A DNA stretch of 64,000 nucleotides from JAJFUE01 sp041687335 (GTDB lineage Bacteria > Sumerlaeota > Sumerlaeia > MVZB01): the NCBI GenBank assembly GCA_041687335.1, contig JAWLCE010000017.1:27528-91527 (forward strand). Reading direction: 5' to 3'. Below the pieces are notes generated by a model. It saw nothing but the letters and a program-made list of their open reading frames with translations. It ran no database searches and was not told where the DNA came from. Position numbers and translations under genes: made by a program. This document shows, piece after piece, positions 7,607-17,722 of this stretch. Numbering within the stretch: position 1 is the stretch's first letter; every line of letters starts with the position of its first letter.

Positions 7607-8731
7607 ATGTCCGCCAGCGGGAATGACCTTGCCGCAATTGCCCGCCGCCTGGATGTTTCGGGCCGTCTGCTTGAAGTCCGGCCCTACGGCACCGGCCACA
7701 TCAATGACACCTGGCTGACGACCTGGGAGCAGCCCGCCGGCACGCTCAGGATCATCCTGCAGCGGCTCAACACCACCGTCTTTCGCCGGCCCGAGCTGGT
7801 CACCGAGAACATCCTGCGCGTGACGCGCCACATGCGGGCACGGCTGGAGGCCGAGGGCGAGCACGAGCCCGACCGGCGCGTGGTGCGCCTGGTGCCCGAC
7901 CGCGAGGGGCGCCACGGCTGGCGCGATGAGGCCGGCAATTACTGGCGCGCCATGCATTTCATCGCCGGCGCCGTCAGCCAGTCCACGCTGACCGACCCGG
8001 CCTGGGTCGAGGAGGGCGCGCGGACGGTCGCCGAGTTCCACCGTCTGCTGAGCGACCTGCCCGGCCCCCGCCTGCACGAGACGATCCCCGACTTCCACAA
8101 CACCCCGCGCCGCTTCACTTCGCTGGTCGAGGCCGTGGAGCGCGACCCCCGCAACCGGGCAAGCGGTTGCGCCGCCGAGATCGAGTTCCTGCTCGGCCTG
8201 CGCGAGGAAGCCGGCCTGCTTGACCGCCTCGCCGCCGAGGGCCGGCTGCGCGAACGCGCCACCCACAACGACGCCAAGCTCGATAACGTCCTCTTTGACC
8301 AGATCAGCGGGCGCGGAATCTGCCTCATCGACCTCGACACCCTGATGCCCGGTTTTGTCCTCAACGACTTTGGCGACATGGTGCGCTCGATGACCTGCCT
8401 GGCCGGAGAGGATGCCACCGACCTGGAGCGGGTCCAGATGGAGCCGGCGCTGTTCGAGGCACTGCTGCGCGGCTTCCTGACCGCCGCCGCCGGCGTGCTC
8501 AGCCCGCTCGAGCGCGAGTTGCTCCCCTTTGCCGGCAAGCTCATCACGCTGGAACAGGCCGTCCGTTTCCTGGACGATCACCTGCGCGGCGACGTCTATT
8601 ACAAGATTCACCGCGAGGGCCACAATCTGGATCGCGCCCGCAATCAGATTGCGCTGGTGCGCTCGATCATCCGGCAGGAAGAGGGTATGAACCGCCTGCT
8701 GGCTCGGCTGCTGGTGGAGACACCCGCCTAG
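7607..8731 (+). CDS. NahK-like sugar kinase (aminoglycoside phosphotransferase fold)
   Basis: 374 residues of the APH/choline-kinase fold. The N-terminus PYGTGHINDTW with RIILQRLNTTVFRRPELVTENI matches the N-acetylhexosamine 1-kinase (NahK) group, where this loop binds ATP. The catalytic loop is THNDAKLDNVLFD and the metal-binding strand is CLIDLDTLMPG. The expected reaction is ATP-dependent anomeric phosphorylation of a HexNAc. Together with the nucleotidyltransferase just upstream it forms a kinase-uridylyltransferase salvage route that bypasses GlmM/GlmU. No membrane segments or signal peptide are seen. Fold assignment is strong; the actual sugar is inferred. Confidence 0.8.
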   Translation: MSASGNDLAAIARRLDVSGRLLEVRPYGTGHINDTWLTTWEQPAGTLRIILQRLNTTVFRRPELVTENILRVTRHMRARLEAEGEHEPDRRVVRLVPDREGRHGWRDEAGNYWRAMHFIAGAVSQSTLTDPAWVEEGARTVAEFHRLLSDLPGPRLHETIPDFHNTPRRFTSLVEAVERDPRNRASGCAAEIEFLLGLREEAGLLDRLAAEGRLRERATHNDAKLDNVLFDQISGRGICLIDLDTLMPGFVLNDFGDMVRSMTCLAGEDATDLERVQMEPALFEALLRGFLTAAAGVLSPLERELLPFAGKLITLEQAVRFLDDHLRGDVYYKIHREGHNLDRARNQIALVRSIIRQEEGMNRLLARLLVETPA

Positions 8732-8886
8732 AGCCGGCGCCCACCGGCCGCCCAGCGCGCGACCGTTGAAGCACTTGCAACCCCCGAAACCTTTGTGGCA
8801 GCATACCTTGCACGCTGGGGCGGCACGTGGGCCCCCGCATCTTCTCGCTTCTTCATTTACCTTCCTTCAAGGACAGGGCACTGGAC

Positions 8887-10704
8887 ATGACCATCGTACT
8901 CAACGGTAACCCGTTTTCGCGCGCGCTTGGCGCCGCGCTGATGCTGCTTGCTCCGGCGCTGCTCGGCACACCGGCCCGCGCCGACAGCATCGTGCTCGAG
9001 AATAATCGCGCGGTGGATGGTCTCGTCTGCGGCGAGAACGCCTATTATGTCCACATCAACATCCGCGGCACCGAGGTGCCGATCCCGCGCCACCGCATCC
9101 TTGAGGTGACCGTCAATAGCGACGAGGAAAACGTCCGCATGCTGCTGGCCCAGACCGTCGATGCCGTCGGCCGCCAGCAGGTGGGCGCCGCGCGCACGCT
9201 GCTCGAGCAGGCCCGCGGCCTCAACCCCCAGGAGGACAGCGTGCGCGAACGCATCGCGGCGCTCGATCGTCAGGTCGTCGAGCTGGAGCGCGCCGGCGGC
9301 ACCCCCGAGCAGCGCCGCCGCCGGGCCCAGGACCTCTTCGAGCAGGCGCGCGAGGCCTACAACCGCGTCCGCATCGATCAGGGCAACGAACGGCTGATCT
9401 CGGCCCTGCGCACCGACCCCAGCTTTCAGCCGGCCCACGAGTTGATCGTCGCGCGCCTGACGCAGAGCGCGCGCCCCGACCTCATGCTGGCCGCCGAATA
9501 CTTCGGCGAGGCCGCCTGGCCTGACAACATCACCTCCAATCACCCGCTGATTCCCTTTCTGCCGCAGATTTATGCCGCCCTGGCCGAGAACTTCCGCCTG
9601 ACGATCGACTCGGACCGCACCGGCCACTACTATCGCCTGCTGAGCCTGATGGCCGAGGCCTTCACGCTCAACCCCGACTGGATGAGCCATGCCGTCTTCG
9701 ACCAGCGCCGGATGATCGAGATGCCGCTCGAGGACCTGCTCTGCACGCTGATCGCCGCCAACCTCGACAGTGGCCAGCCCGCTCTGGCCGCCCAGAAGCT
9801 CAACTCCTGGACTCAGCCGGGCCGCTCGGCCCAGTGCGACCTGCTCTATGCCCGTGCCGCGATTGGGACTGGACAGACCGAGCAGGCCGTCCAGATTCTG
9901 GAAGCCGCCCACGAGGCCAACCCCAGTCATGCCTCGCTCCCCGTGCAGGCCAAGGCCGCCAACCTGCTGCTGCAGGCCGAGCAGGCCGGCGCGGCCGGGC
10001 AGATGGACCAGGCCCAGGCCTCCCTCGAGCAGGTCTTCTATGGCCCCGACCAGGTGCTGCCCGAGCTGAGCGATACCGTTGGCCGCCGGCTGAGCGAGAT
10101 CAAGCTCGCCCGCCTGAGCGCGGGCCAGGGAAGCCCATGGCTGCTGGCCGAGGTTCAGGCGCTCAACATGCGCTTCCAGGCCGATGCCGAACAACGCACG
10201 CTCGCCGCCGAGCGCCTGCGCCAGGCACTGACCTTCACCCCCTGGAGCCTGGAGCCCACCTGGAGCATCAACGGCCGGCCGCTGGCGGTGCCCGCCGAGG
10301 TCAACGACAGCCTGCGCACCGCAATCTCGACTCCACTCGGCATCCAGTTTGACGAGAACAGTCCGTTCCGCGTGCGCATGCAGATCGACCTGGCCATGAG
10401 CGAGGAACACCGCCAGTTGCTGACCCAGGCGATCGAGACCGGCAACACGGCGATGCTGCCCGAGGCGGTCCTGGTGACCGGCGTGCAGTTGTCGCTGGAC
10501 GCCCAATACCCCGGCCTCCCGACGCTGCTGACCGACTCCTGGAGCGCCCGCGACCTCCTGCCGGCCGATCAGTTCGCCCAAGGCGTGCAGCTCCGCCTGA
10601 GCACGGCTGCCGAGTTAACGCGCTTGGTCAGCGAATCGATGCCGGGCTTCATCCCGACCACATTGCGCCCGCTCAGCCAGAAGCTGCGCCTGGTGGTCAC
10701 CTGA
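8887..10704 (+). CDS. Exported helical-repeat protein of unknown function
   Basis: 605 residues. A signal peptide (about 1-33: NPFSRALGAALMLLAPALLGTPARA, cleaved before DS) directs export. A small beta-rich region follows (DSIVLENNRAVDGLVCGENAYYV...RHRILEVTV), resembling modules that describe a surface response to a key residue, then a long TPR-like all-helical part (about 85-420) with repeated A-x-x-L-x-x-A patterns. The last 170 residues are beta-rich and unassigned. No enzymatic motif is visible. A strong intrinsic terminator follows at 10730. ATG 8887 is preferred to an upstream frame start because the signal peptide begins there. It may act as a scaffold or assembly factor in the envelope; that is inference. 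Confidence 0.6.
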   Translation: MTIVLNGNPFSRALGAALMLLAPALLGTPARADSIVLENNRAVDGLVCGENAYYVHINIRGTEVPIPRHRILEVTVNSDEENVRMLLAQTVDAVGRQQVGAARTLLEQARGLNPQEDSVRERIAALDRQVVELERAGGTPEQRRRRAQDLFEQAREAYNRVRIDQGNERLISALRTDPSFQPAHELIVARLTQSARPDLMLAAEYFGEAAWPDNITSNHPLIPFLPQIYAALAENFRLTIDSDRTGHYYRLLSLMAEAFTLNPDWMSHAVFDQRRMIEMPLEDLLCTLIAANLDSGQPALAAQKLNSWTQPGRSAQCDLLYARAAIGTGQTEQAVQILEAAHEANPSHASLPVQAKAANLLLQAEQAGAAGQMDQAQASLEQVFYGPDQVLPELSDTVGRRLSEIKLARLSAGQGSPWLLAEVQALNMRFQADAEQRTLAAERLRQALTFTPWSLEPTWSINGRPLAVPAEVNDSLRTAISTPLGIQFDENSPFRVRMQIDLAMSEEHRQLLTQAIETGNTAMLPEAVLVTGVQLSLDAQYPGLPTLLTDSWSARDLLPADQFAQGVQLRLSTAAELTRLVSESMPGFIPTTLRPLSQKLRLVVT

Positions 10705-10729
10705 CCCCCGCCCCCCGGCAAGAAGCATC

Positions 10730-10763
10730 AAAACCCACGGCCCCCGCGCCGTGGGTTTTTTTA
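10730..10763 (+). terminator. Intrinsic terminator after the helical-repeat gene
   Basis: An 11-bp stem AAACCCACGGC / GCCGTGGGTTT with a short C-rich loop is followed by a run of T (GGGTTTTTTT). It lies 26 bases after the stop at 10704 and matches a rho-independent terminator; the A/T symmetry would allow some activity on the other strand. Confidence 0.85.
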
Positions 10764-10780
10764 TGCAGGCGCCGGGAAGG

Positions 10781-10836
10781 GTAGGTCGGCTCTCCGAGCC
10801 GACGGAGACCATGTCGGGTCAAAGACCCGACCTGCC
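10781..10836. repeat. Paired-hairpin GTCGG repeat, copy 2
   Basis: The cleanest copy: hairpin GTCGGCTC-TCC-GAGCCGAC, a 10-base spacer (GGAGACCAT), then hairpin GTCGGGTC-AAA-GACCCGAC, flanked by GTAG and CTGCC. It lies between the terminator and trpS. Confidence 0.75.
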
Positions 10837-10969
10837 ATGATGTCTCTAATCCCATCGCGGAGCTTGACCTTGTCCCGGCCCTCGCCTAAGTTGGTCGGGC
10901 GCGGCGTGCCGGGTGGCCTGGGGCCATCCGCGGGCGCGCCCGACTCTCCGCACCGAGGCGCTTCGCACC

Positions 10970-11992
10970 ATGAAAACGATCCTGACGGGCGACCGGCCGA
11001 CTGGGCCGCTTCACCTGGGCCACTACGTGGGCAGTCTGGCCAGCCGCGTGAGGCTCCAGCATGAATACAACACCTTTGTCCTCATCGCCGATATTCAGGC
11101 GCTGACCGACCACTTCGACCGCCCCCAGGTGCTGCGCGAGAACACCCTTGAGGTCATGCTCGACTACCTCGCCGTCGGCCTCGACCCCAACCGCGTCACC
11201 TTCGTGCTCCAGTCGCTCGTGCCCGAGATTCACGAGCTGGCGGTCCATTACCTGAACATGGTCACGCTGGCCCGCGCGCTGCGCAATCCAACCGTCAAGG
11301 GCGAGGTCACCGAGAAGCGCGAGCGCGGCCAGGAAATCTTCGGCCAGTCCGAATTCGACATCCCGCTGGGTTTCCTCATTTATCCGATCCACCAGGCCGC
11401 CGACATCACCGCCTTCGATGCCGACCTGGTGCCCGTGGGCGAGGACCAGTTACCGATGATCGAGCAGACGCGCGAGATCGTCCGCCGCATCAACAACCTG
11501 TTCGGCGAGGGCACGCTCAAGGAACCCGAGGCGCTGGTGGGCAGCTTCGGCCGCCTGCCCGGCATCGATGGCAAGGCCAAGATGAGCAAGTCCCTCGGCA
11601 ACGCAATCTATCTCCGCGACGACGCCAAGACCGTCGAGGGCAAGGTGCGCCAGATGTACACCGACCCCAACCGCGTGCGCGCCGACATCCCCGGCACCGT
11701 CGAGGGCAACCCGGTCTTCATCTATCACGACGCCTTCAACCCCGACACCGCCCAGATCGAGGATTTCAAGACGCGCTACCGCGAGGGCCGCATCGGCGAC
11801 GTCGAGGTCAAGAAGGCGCTGGCCAAGGCGATCAACGAGTTCCTCGACCCGATGCGTGAGCGGCGGGCCGACTGGGCTTCACGCATGGACGAGGTCGAGG
11901 CCCTGCTGCTCGAGCACACCGCCCGCGCGCGCCAGACCACCGGCGCCGTCCTTGGCCGCCTGCGCGAGCGCCTCGGCCTGCGCCGGCTCTGA
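10970..11992 (+). CDS. trpS: Tryptophanyl-tRNA synthetase
   Basis: 340-residue class I synthetase that charges tRNA-Trp. The HIGH-like motif is in GPLHLGHYVGSL near the N-terminus and the KMSKS loop is intact (GKAKMSKSLGNAI, about residue 205). The tryptophan pocket region GQEIFGQSEFDIPLGFLIYPIHQAADI and GEDQLPMIEQTREI are as in the bacterial TrpRS II branch (GDRPTGPLHLGH). Length is normal. The frame is open further upstream to 10913 but the family start is at MKTILTGDRPTG, so ATG 10970 is chosen. A MITE-like inverted-repeat element follows immediately. Confidence 0.95.
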   Translation: MKTILTGDRPTGPLHLGHYVGSLASRVRLQHEYNTFVLIADIQALTDHFDRPQVLRENTLEVMLDYLAVGLDPNRVTFVLQSLVPEIHELAVHYLNMVTLARALRNPTVKGEVTEKRERGQEIFGQSEFDIPLGFLIYPIHQAADITAFDADLVPVGEDQLPMIEQTREIVRRINNLFGEGTLKEPEALVGSFGRLPGIDGKAKMSKSLGNAIYLRDDAKTVEGKVRQMYTDPNRVRADIPGTVEGNPVFIYHDAFNPDTAQIEDFKTRYREGRIGDVEVKKALAKAINEFLDPMRERRADWASRMDEVEALLLEHTARARQTTGAVLGRLRERLGLRRL

Positions 11993-11993
11993 A

Positions 11994-12142
11994 CTAGAGC
12001 ATTTCTCGGAAAGAAGCAGTGATGAAGGTCAAGGACATCCGGAAGCGCAGGCATAGCATCGCTATTCCGAGCATTCCGGGAGATTTTGGCCGCTGCTCGC
12101 AGCCGTCAGATCGCGCTGATTACTTTCGAGAACTGCTCTATC
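11994..12142. repeat. MITE-like element with imperfect terminal inverted repeats
   Basis: The two ends match in inverted orientation: left TAGAGCATTTCTCGGAAAG (11995-12013) against right, read on the minus strand, TAGAGCAGTTCTCGAAAG. About 148 bases lie end to end, with no open frame of note. It fills the gap between convergent trpS and the SMP-30-like gene. It could be a non-autonomous mobile repeat or a long bidirectional terminator structure. Confidence 0.5.
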
Positions 12143-12143
12143 C

Positions 12144-13073
12144 CTACTGCCGCCCGTGCATCATCACCCAGGCGCGCCCGGGGGTGTCGGTGCGGAAGGT
12201 CTCGATGCAGCCGCGGTCCTGCATCGTCACGTAGCAGGTGCGCCCGTCGGGACCGCCAAAGGCGATGTTGCTGGGCTTGAGCCCCGTCAGCGCCACCTCG
12301 CGCACCAGCTCGCCCTCGGGCGAGAGGATCGCGACGGTCCCTTTGTTCTGGCGCGTCACGTAGAGCCGCCCGGCGATGTCGGTGCGGATGCCGTCCAGCC
12401 CAAAATCATCGAAATGGTGCAGCAATCGCTTGTTGCTGATTTCGCCCATCGGCGAGAGGTCATAGGCCCAGATGTTGCCTTGGCGCGACTCGCCGACATA
12501 AAGCCGGTCCTCGCCCGGGCTGACCTCGATGCCGTTGGTGGTGCCCATGCCGGTCTCGAGCAGCACGGGCCGCCCGTCGCGCTCGATCCGCCAGAACTGG
12601 CCGCTGCGCTCGCGGAAGTTGGGGTCGCTGGCGAAAATGATGTCGCCCGAGGTGATCGCCAAATCGTTGGGCTGGTTCATCGCCGGCACGTGTACCAGCA
12701 CCGAGACCGCCCGCGTCGCCATGTCGATCCGCAACACGTTGTGCGCGTTATAGTCGGCCACCAGCATGTCGCCCCGTGAGTCGAAGCGGATGCCGTTGCC
12801 GATGCTGCCCTCGGGCAGCTCGACGAAGACCGAGCCCTCGCCGGCGGGGGTAATCCGCCCGATCGTGCCCTGGCGCTCGAAGTTGACGGCGTAGATGTTG
12901 CCCTCGGCATCGACGGCCGGACCCTCGGCCCCACGCGTGAAGCTGCCCGGCGCGGTCAGGTCTCGCGCGACAAACAGCGCCTCCCCGTCCGCGGCCCGGC
13001 TGCACCCGGCGCCCGCCAGCATGATCGTCATCAGCACTGCCATCAGCGTCCCCACCCGCATCCGACTACGCAT
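12144..13073 (-). CDS. SMP-30/gluconolactonase-like beta-propeller lipoprotein
   Basis: 309 residues. A lipoprotein signal ends at LAGAGC (lipobox cysteine), so the protein is probably membrane-anchored outside the cytoplasm. The body is a six-bladed propeller of the SMP-30/gluconolactonase/LRE type: EGPAVDAEGNIYAVNF, NGIRFDSRGDMLVADYNAHNVLRID, NQPNDLAI...DIIFASDPN, TNGIEVSPGEDRLYVGES and GLDGIRTDIAGRLYVT, with the acidic and Asn residues that usually bind a divalent metal. It may hydrolyse a sugar lactone or related ester. ATG 13073 has AGGGGG 7 bases upstream; ATG 13091 is less likely. Substrate unknown. Confidence 0.8.
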   Translation of the reverse strand: MRSRMRVGTLMAVLMTIMLAGAGCSRAADGEALFVARDLTAPGSFTRGAEGPAVDAEGNIYAVNFERQGTIGRITPAGEGSVFVELPEGSIGNGIRFDSRGDMLVADYNAHNVLRIDMATRAVSVLVHVPAMNQPNDLAITSGDIIFASDPNFRERSGQFWRIERDGRPVLLETGMGTTNGIEVSPGEDRLYVGESRQGNIWAYDLSPMGEISNKRLLHHFDDFGLDGIRTDIAGRLYVTRQNKGTVAILSPEGELVREVALTGLKPSNIAFGGPDGRTCYVTMQDRGCIETFRTDTPGRAWVMMHGRQ

Positions 13074-13165
13074 GACCGCACCCCCTGCCATTATGATTGA
13101 TTCAATGCAGCGCCATCATAGCGCCGACCGGGCGCGTTTGGCGAGCAGTTGCCGGCGAGTGGACC

Positions 13166-14362
13166 TCAGCCGCGCACCAGCTCGATCAGGCCCAGCTCGG
13201 GGGGGACGTTGAAACGCAGCGGCAGGAAGGCCATGCCGACCCCGCGCGAGGTGATCACGGCACCGGCGGGCCCTTGGGCCAATCCGCCGGCATAGGCATG
13301 GTTGCGGATCGGCACGATCGGCGGGCCGATCAGCGGGATCGCCACCTGTCCGCCGTGGGTGTGACCGCAAAACGCCAGGTCGATCCGCCGGCTGGCCCCC
13401 AGTCGGTCGAGTGAATCCGGATTGTGTGCCAGCAGCAGGCGCGGCATCTCGGCGGGCACCCCGCCCAGCGCAGCCCGTCCGTCAACACGGTCCTCCCACA
13501 GATCGCCGACCCCGGCCAGGCACAGCGCCCCCGCCGCCGGCTCGGGCCCCAGCCCCGCCGCCGTCAGGAAGAGCCGGTCGTTGTCGAGCAGTGGGACGCC
13601 GAGGCGGCTGAATTCTCCCCGCACCAGGTCCGCGCCCTCCCAGTGATCATGGTTGCCCAGCACCGCCGCCGCCCCCAGCCGGGCCTCGAACCCGCCCAAC
13701 ACCCCAATCCCGGGCAGCACCGAGCGCGGCGAGCGGTGCACGTAATCCCCCGTCAGCACGACCAGGTCGGGCGCGAGCCGGTTGACCAGCCCGACGACCT
13801 CCCGCAGGTATGGCATCGTGACGTAGGGACCATAATGTGTGTCGCTTATGTGGGCCAAACGTAGCCCCTCCAGCGCCGGCGGCAGGTCGGCGATCGCAAT
13901 CCGGTAGTGGCGCACCTGGATGCGGGCCGGCTCGATCAGGACGGCGAATCCGCCCACGGCGCCGACGCCGACCCCGCCCCCCGCCAGCAGGCCGCGCCGC
14001 AGAAATTCCCGCCTCGAAGAGTCCACCTGCGTCTCAACAGCGATCCGGTCGCGCCGCCGCCGCCCGTTGAGCAGCAGCCGCCGCGCCAGCTCCACCAGCC
14101 CCCACAGGTAAAGCGGCGCCAGCAGCGTCAGCGTCACCCAGTGCGCGGGCGGGTAGTGGTGCCCGACGTAGGGGAACAACAGCTGCGCCGCCAGTCGCGG
14201 CGGCAACAGCAGCCAGAAGACCGGCCGGTAAAGGAGCGTCAGCGCCGGCCGCAGCTCGTCGGGGGGGAGCATTCCCTCCACCCATAGTGCCAGCCCCGCC
14301 AGCGCCAGCCCTGCCGCGAGCGACAGGACCATGCGGCGGCTTCCATCTCGATTTAAGGGCAT
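13166..14362 (-). CDS. Membrane-anchored metallophosphoesterase (YkuE/YaeI-like)
   Basis: 398 residues. The first 110 contain three or four hydrophobic segments; a twin-arginine-like motif SRREFLRRGLL followed by a glycine-rich hydrophobic stretch (about 116-140) precedes the phosphoesterase domain. Metal ligands are all present: HISDTHYG, LTGDYVH, GNHDHW, and the closing GHTHGGQV. This matches Mpp_YkuE/YaeI phosphodiesterases, which act on lipid-linked pyrophosphates such as UDP-diacylglucosamine analogues at the membrane. The multi-helix N-terminus with an internal Tat-like segment is longer than in YaeI. It is separated from glmS by a 37-base gap on the same strand, so co-transcription is likely. 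Confidence 0.85.
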   Translation of the reverse strand: MPLNRDGSRRMVLSLAAGLALAGLALWVEGMLPPDELRPALTLLYRPVFWLLLPPRLAAQLLFPYVGHHYPPAHWVTLTLLAPLYLWGLVELARRLLLNGRRRRDRIAVETQVDSSRREFLRRGLLAGGGVGVGAVGGFAVLIEPARIQVRHYRIAIADLPPALEGLRLAHISDTHYGPYVTMPYLREVVGLVNRLAPDLVVLTGDYVHRSPRSVLPGIGVLGGFEARLGAAAVLGNHDHWEGADLVRGEFSRLGVPLLDNDRLFLTAAGLGPEPAAGALCLAGVGDLWEDRVDGRAALGGVPAEMPRLLLAHNPDSLDRLGASRRIDLAFCGHTHGGQVAIPLIGPPIVPIRNHAYAGGLAQGPAGAVITSRGVGMAFLPLRFNVPPELGLIELVRG

Positions 14363-14399
14363 CCATCCCTGCCTGTGATGTTTCAGAATTTGCGTCCCG

Positions 14400-16238
<1,839 letters not shown>

Positions 16239-16515
16239 ATGATCTGTATCCTTTCGCCAACCTGAGCCGGTGAAAACCATTTTACGGCATCGGCGGCGGC
16301 GGGTCATCTTTTACGCGCAACCTCGGCCAAGATCATTGTAACGACAGAGCATGCATGACGGCAACCGGCGATCTCTCCCGCCGGAGCCGATTCCCTGCGC
16401 TCCTCCTCATCTGCAAGATTCTTTTGTCCGGGTTGGCGAATGGCCCCGCGATCGGTTAAAGTCCACCTGGCGGCCGCCACTGCGCCCCCACCCCATCTCC
16501 CCGGAGATTCTCTCA

Positions 16516-17478
16516 ATGCCCCACCCTGCCCTGCCGCGCCGATTTCTGGGCGTCGATGCCGGCAGCAACACGATCAAGTACCGCGCCTGGGAGATCAACG
16601 CGGGCGGCGAGTGCGAGCTGCTGGCCGAGCAGCGCTTCCCTGTGCGACTGGGTGAGGGGGTCTTCGGCGGCGGCTCCATCGCGCCCGCGAAAATCGAGGC
16701 CGCGCTGCGGGTCTTCGAGCAGATTCGCGCCGACGCCGACCGACTCGGCATCGACGAGCTGCGCGCGGTGACCACCAGCGCCATGCGCGAGGCCCCCAAT
16801 GGCGCCGAGTTGGTCGAGGCGGTCATGCGCCGCACCGGCATCGCGCTGGCCGTGCTGCCGGCCCTGGAGGAGGCGCGCCTGATCGGGTTGGGGGCGATGG
16901 GCGATCGGCTCGAGGAGGGCGGCGCCTGGCTGATGCTCGATATCGGCGGCGGCTCCAGTGAGGTCATCCTCGCCCGCCGGCCGGATCTCTTCGAGATCCG
17001 CAGCCTGCGCCTGGGCGCGGTGCGCTTGACCGAGCGCTTCTTCCCCGCGCTGCCGCCGACCCCCGACCAGATCGAGGCGGCGCGCGCATTCATTGACGAA
17101 ACCCTGGCCGCCGGACTCAACCTGCCGGCGGTCGAGGGCCCGCTCCAGACCATCGGCAGCGCCGGCACCATCACCGCGCTGGCGGGCCTCATCGAGCAGA
17201 TCGAGCCCGGCGTCGGCGGCGAGGAACCCCTGATCGAGCGCCGCCACGTCGAGCATGTCATCGCCGAGGCCGCCCGCCTGGACGCCGAGGGCATCCACCG
17301 GCTCTTCAAGCTGGAACCCCAGCGCTCGGAGATCATCCTCGCCGGCGCGCTCATCCTGGACGGGCTGCTGCGGCGGCTCGGCCAGCAGCGCCTGCGTCTG
17401 GTGCGCGGCGGCGTCAGCGACGGCCTGCTGCGCCTCTACCTGGAGGAGCTCGGCCTGCGCCGCCCGCCGGGGGATTAG
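16516..17478 (+). CDS. ppx: Exopolyphosphatase/GppA-family phosphatase
   Basis: 320-residue member of the Ppx/GppA family (actin/Hsp70-like ATPase fold) that removes phosphate from polyphosphate or pppGpp in the cytosol. Phosphate-binding loops are GVDAGSNTIKY at the N-terminus and DIGGGSSEVIL at about residue 145; GSAGTITALAGL is the third loop. It is the short two-domain form without the C-terminal HD region. GGAG lies 9 bases before ATG 16516. It diverges from glmS. Ppx versus GppA activity cannot be told from sequence, so the gene symbol is tentative. Confidence 0.85.
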   Translation: MPHPALPRRFLGVDAGSNTIKYRAWEINAGGECELLAEQRFPVRLGEGVFGGGSIAPAKIEAALRVFEQIRADADRLGIDELRAVTTSAMREAPNGAELVEAVMRRTGIALAVLPALEEARLIGLGAMGDRLEEGGAWLMLDIGGGSSEVILARRPDLFEIRSLRLGAVRLTERFFPALPPTPDQIEAARAFIDETLAAGLNLPAVEGPLQTIGSAGTITALAGLIEQIEPGVGGEEPLIERRHVEHVIAEAARLDAEGIHRLFKLEPQRSEIILAGALILDGLLRRLGQQRLRLVRGGVSDGLLRLYLEELGLRRPPGD

Positions 17479-17672
17479 ACACAGAGACGCAGAGGAAGCG
17501 CAGAGTGATGAGACTCGGATCGACTGCCGGTGGTTGACTGCGTCGATTTGATTCTATGATAATTCAGGCGGCAACCCAGCCCCGAAGGGGCGACCGCGAG
17601 TAGCCGGGGGTGACCGAAGGGAACCCCCGGTCAAGCGCCAAAACATCCAAGCCCCGAAGGGGCGGCCGATCC
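17479..17672. repeat. Composite intergenic repeat R2
   Basis: Starts directly after ppx with a GACACAGAGACGCAGAGGAAGC word array (17478-17499), then two AGCCCCGAAGGGGCG hairpins (about 17578-17592 and 17650-17664) on either side of a TAGCCGGGGG...AACCCCCGG hairpin (about 17601-17629). Module order equals that of the cluster at 3300-3500. Confidence 0.7.
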
Positions 17673-17722
17673 GGCCTCACGCACACGTTTTGATTGATTG
17701 CGACACCATGGAGGCCTCACCG

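Noticed and set aside
8796..8812. Second sigma-54-like site, TGGCA...TTGCA, before the helical-repeat gene
   Set aside because: GG and GC are 11 bases apart instead of 10; sigma-54 promoters do not tolerate this shift.
8857..10581. 574-codon minus-strand frame opposite the helical-repeat gene
   Set aside because: The plus-strand frame has a signal peptide, sensible helical repeats and a terminator after it; the antisense product is low-complexity.
11996..12141. tRNA gene between trpS and the lipoprotein gene
   Set aside because: End pairing resembles an acceptor stem at first sight, but there is no T-loop GGTTCRA or CCA-proximal 7-bp stem, and the length is about twice that of a tRNA.
16239..16515. 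glmS ribozyme or other riboswitch in the glmS leader
   Set aside because: The leader before ATG 16238 shows no conserved pseudoknot-like core, and the divergent gap has no other riboswitch motif I recognise.
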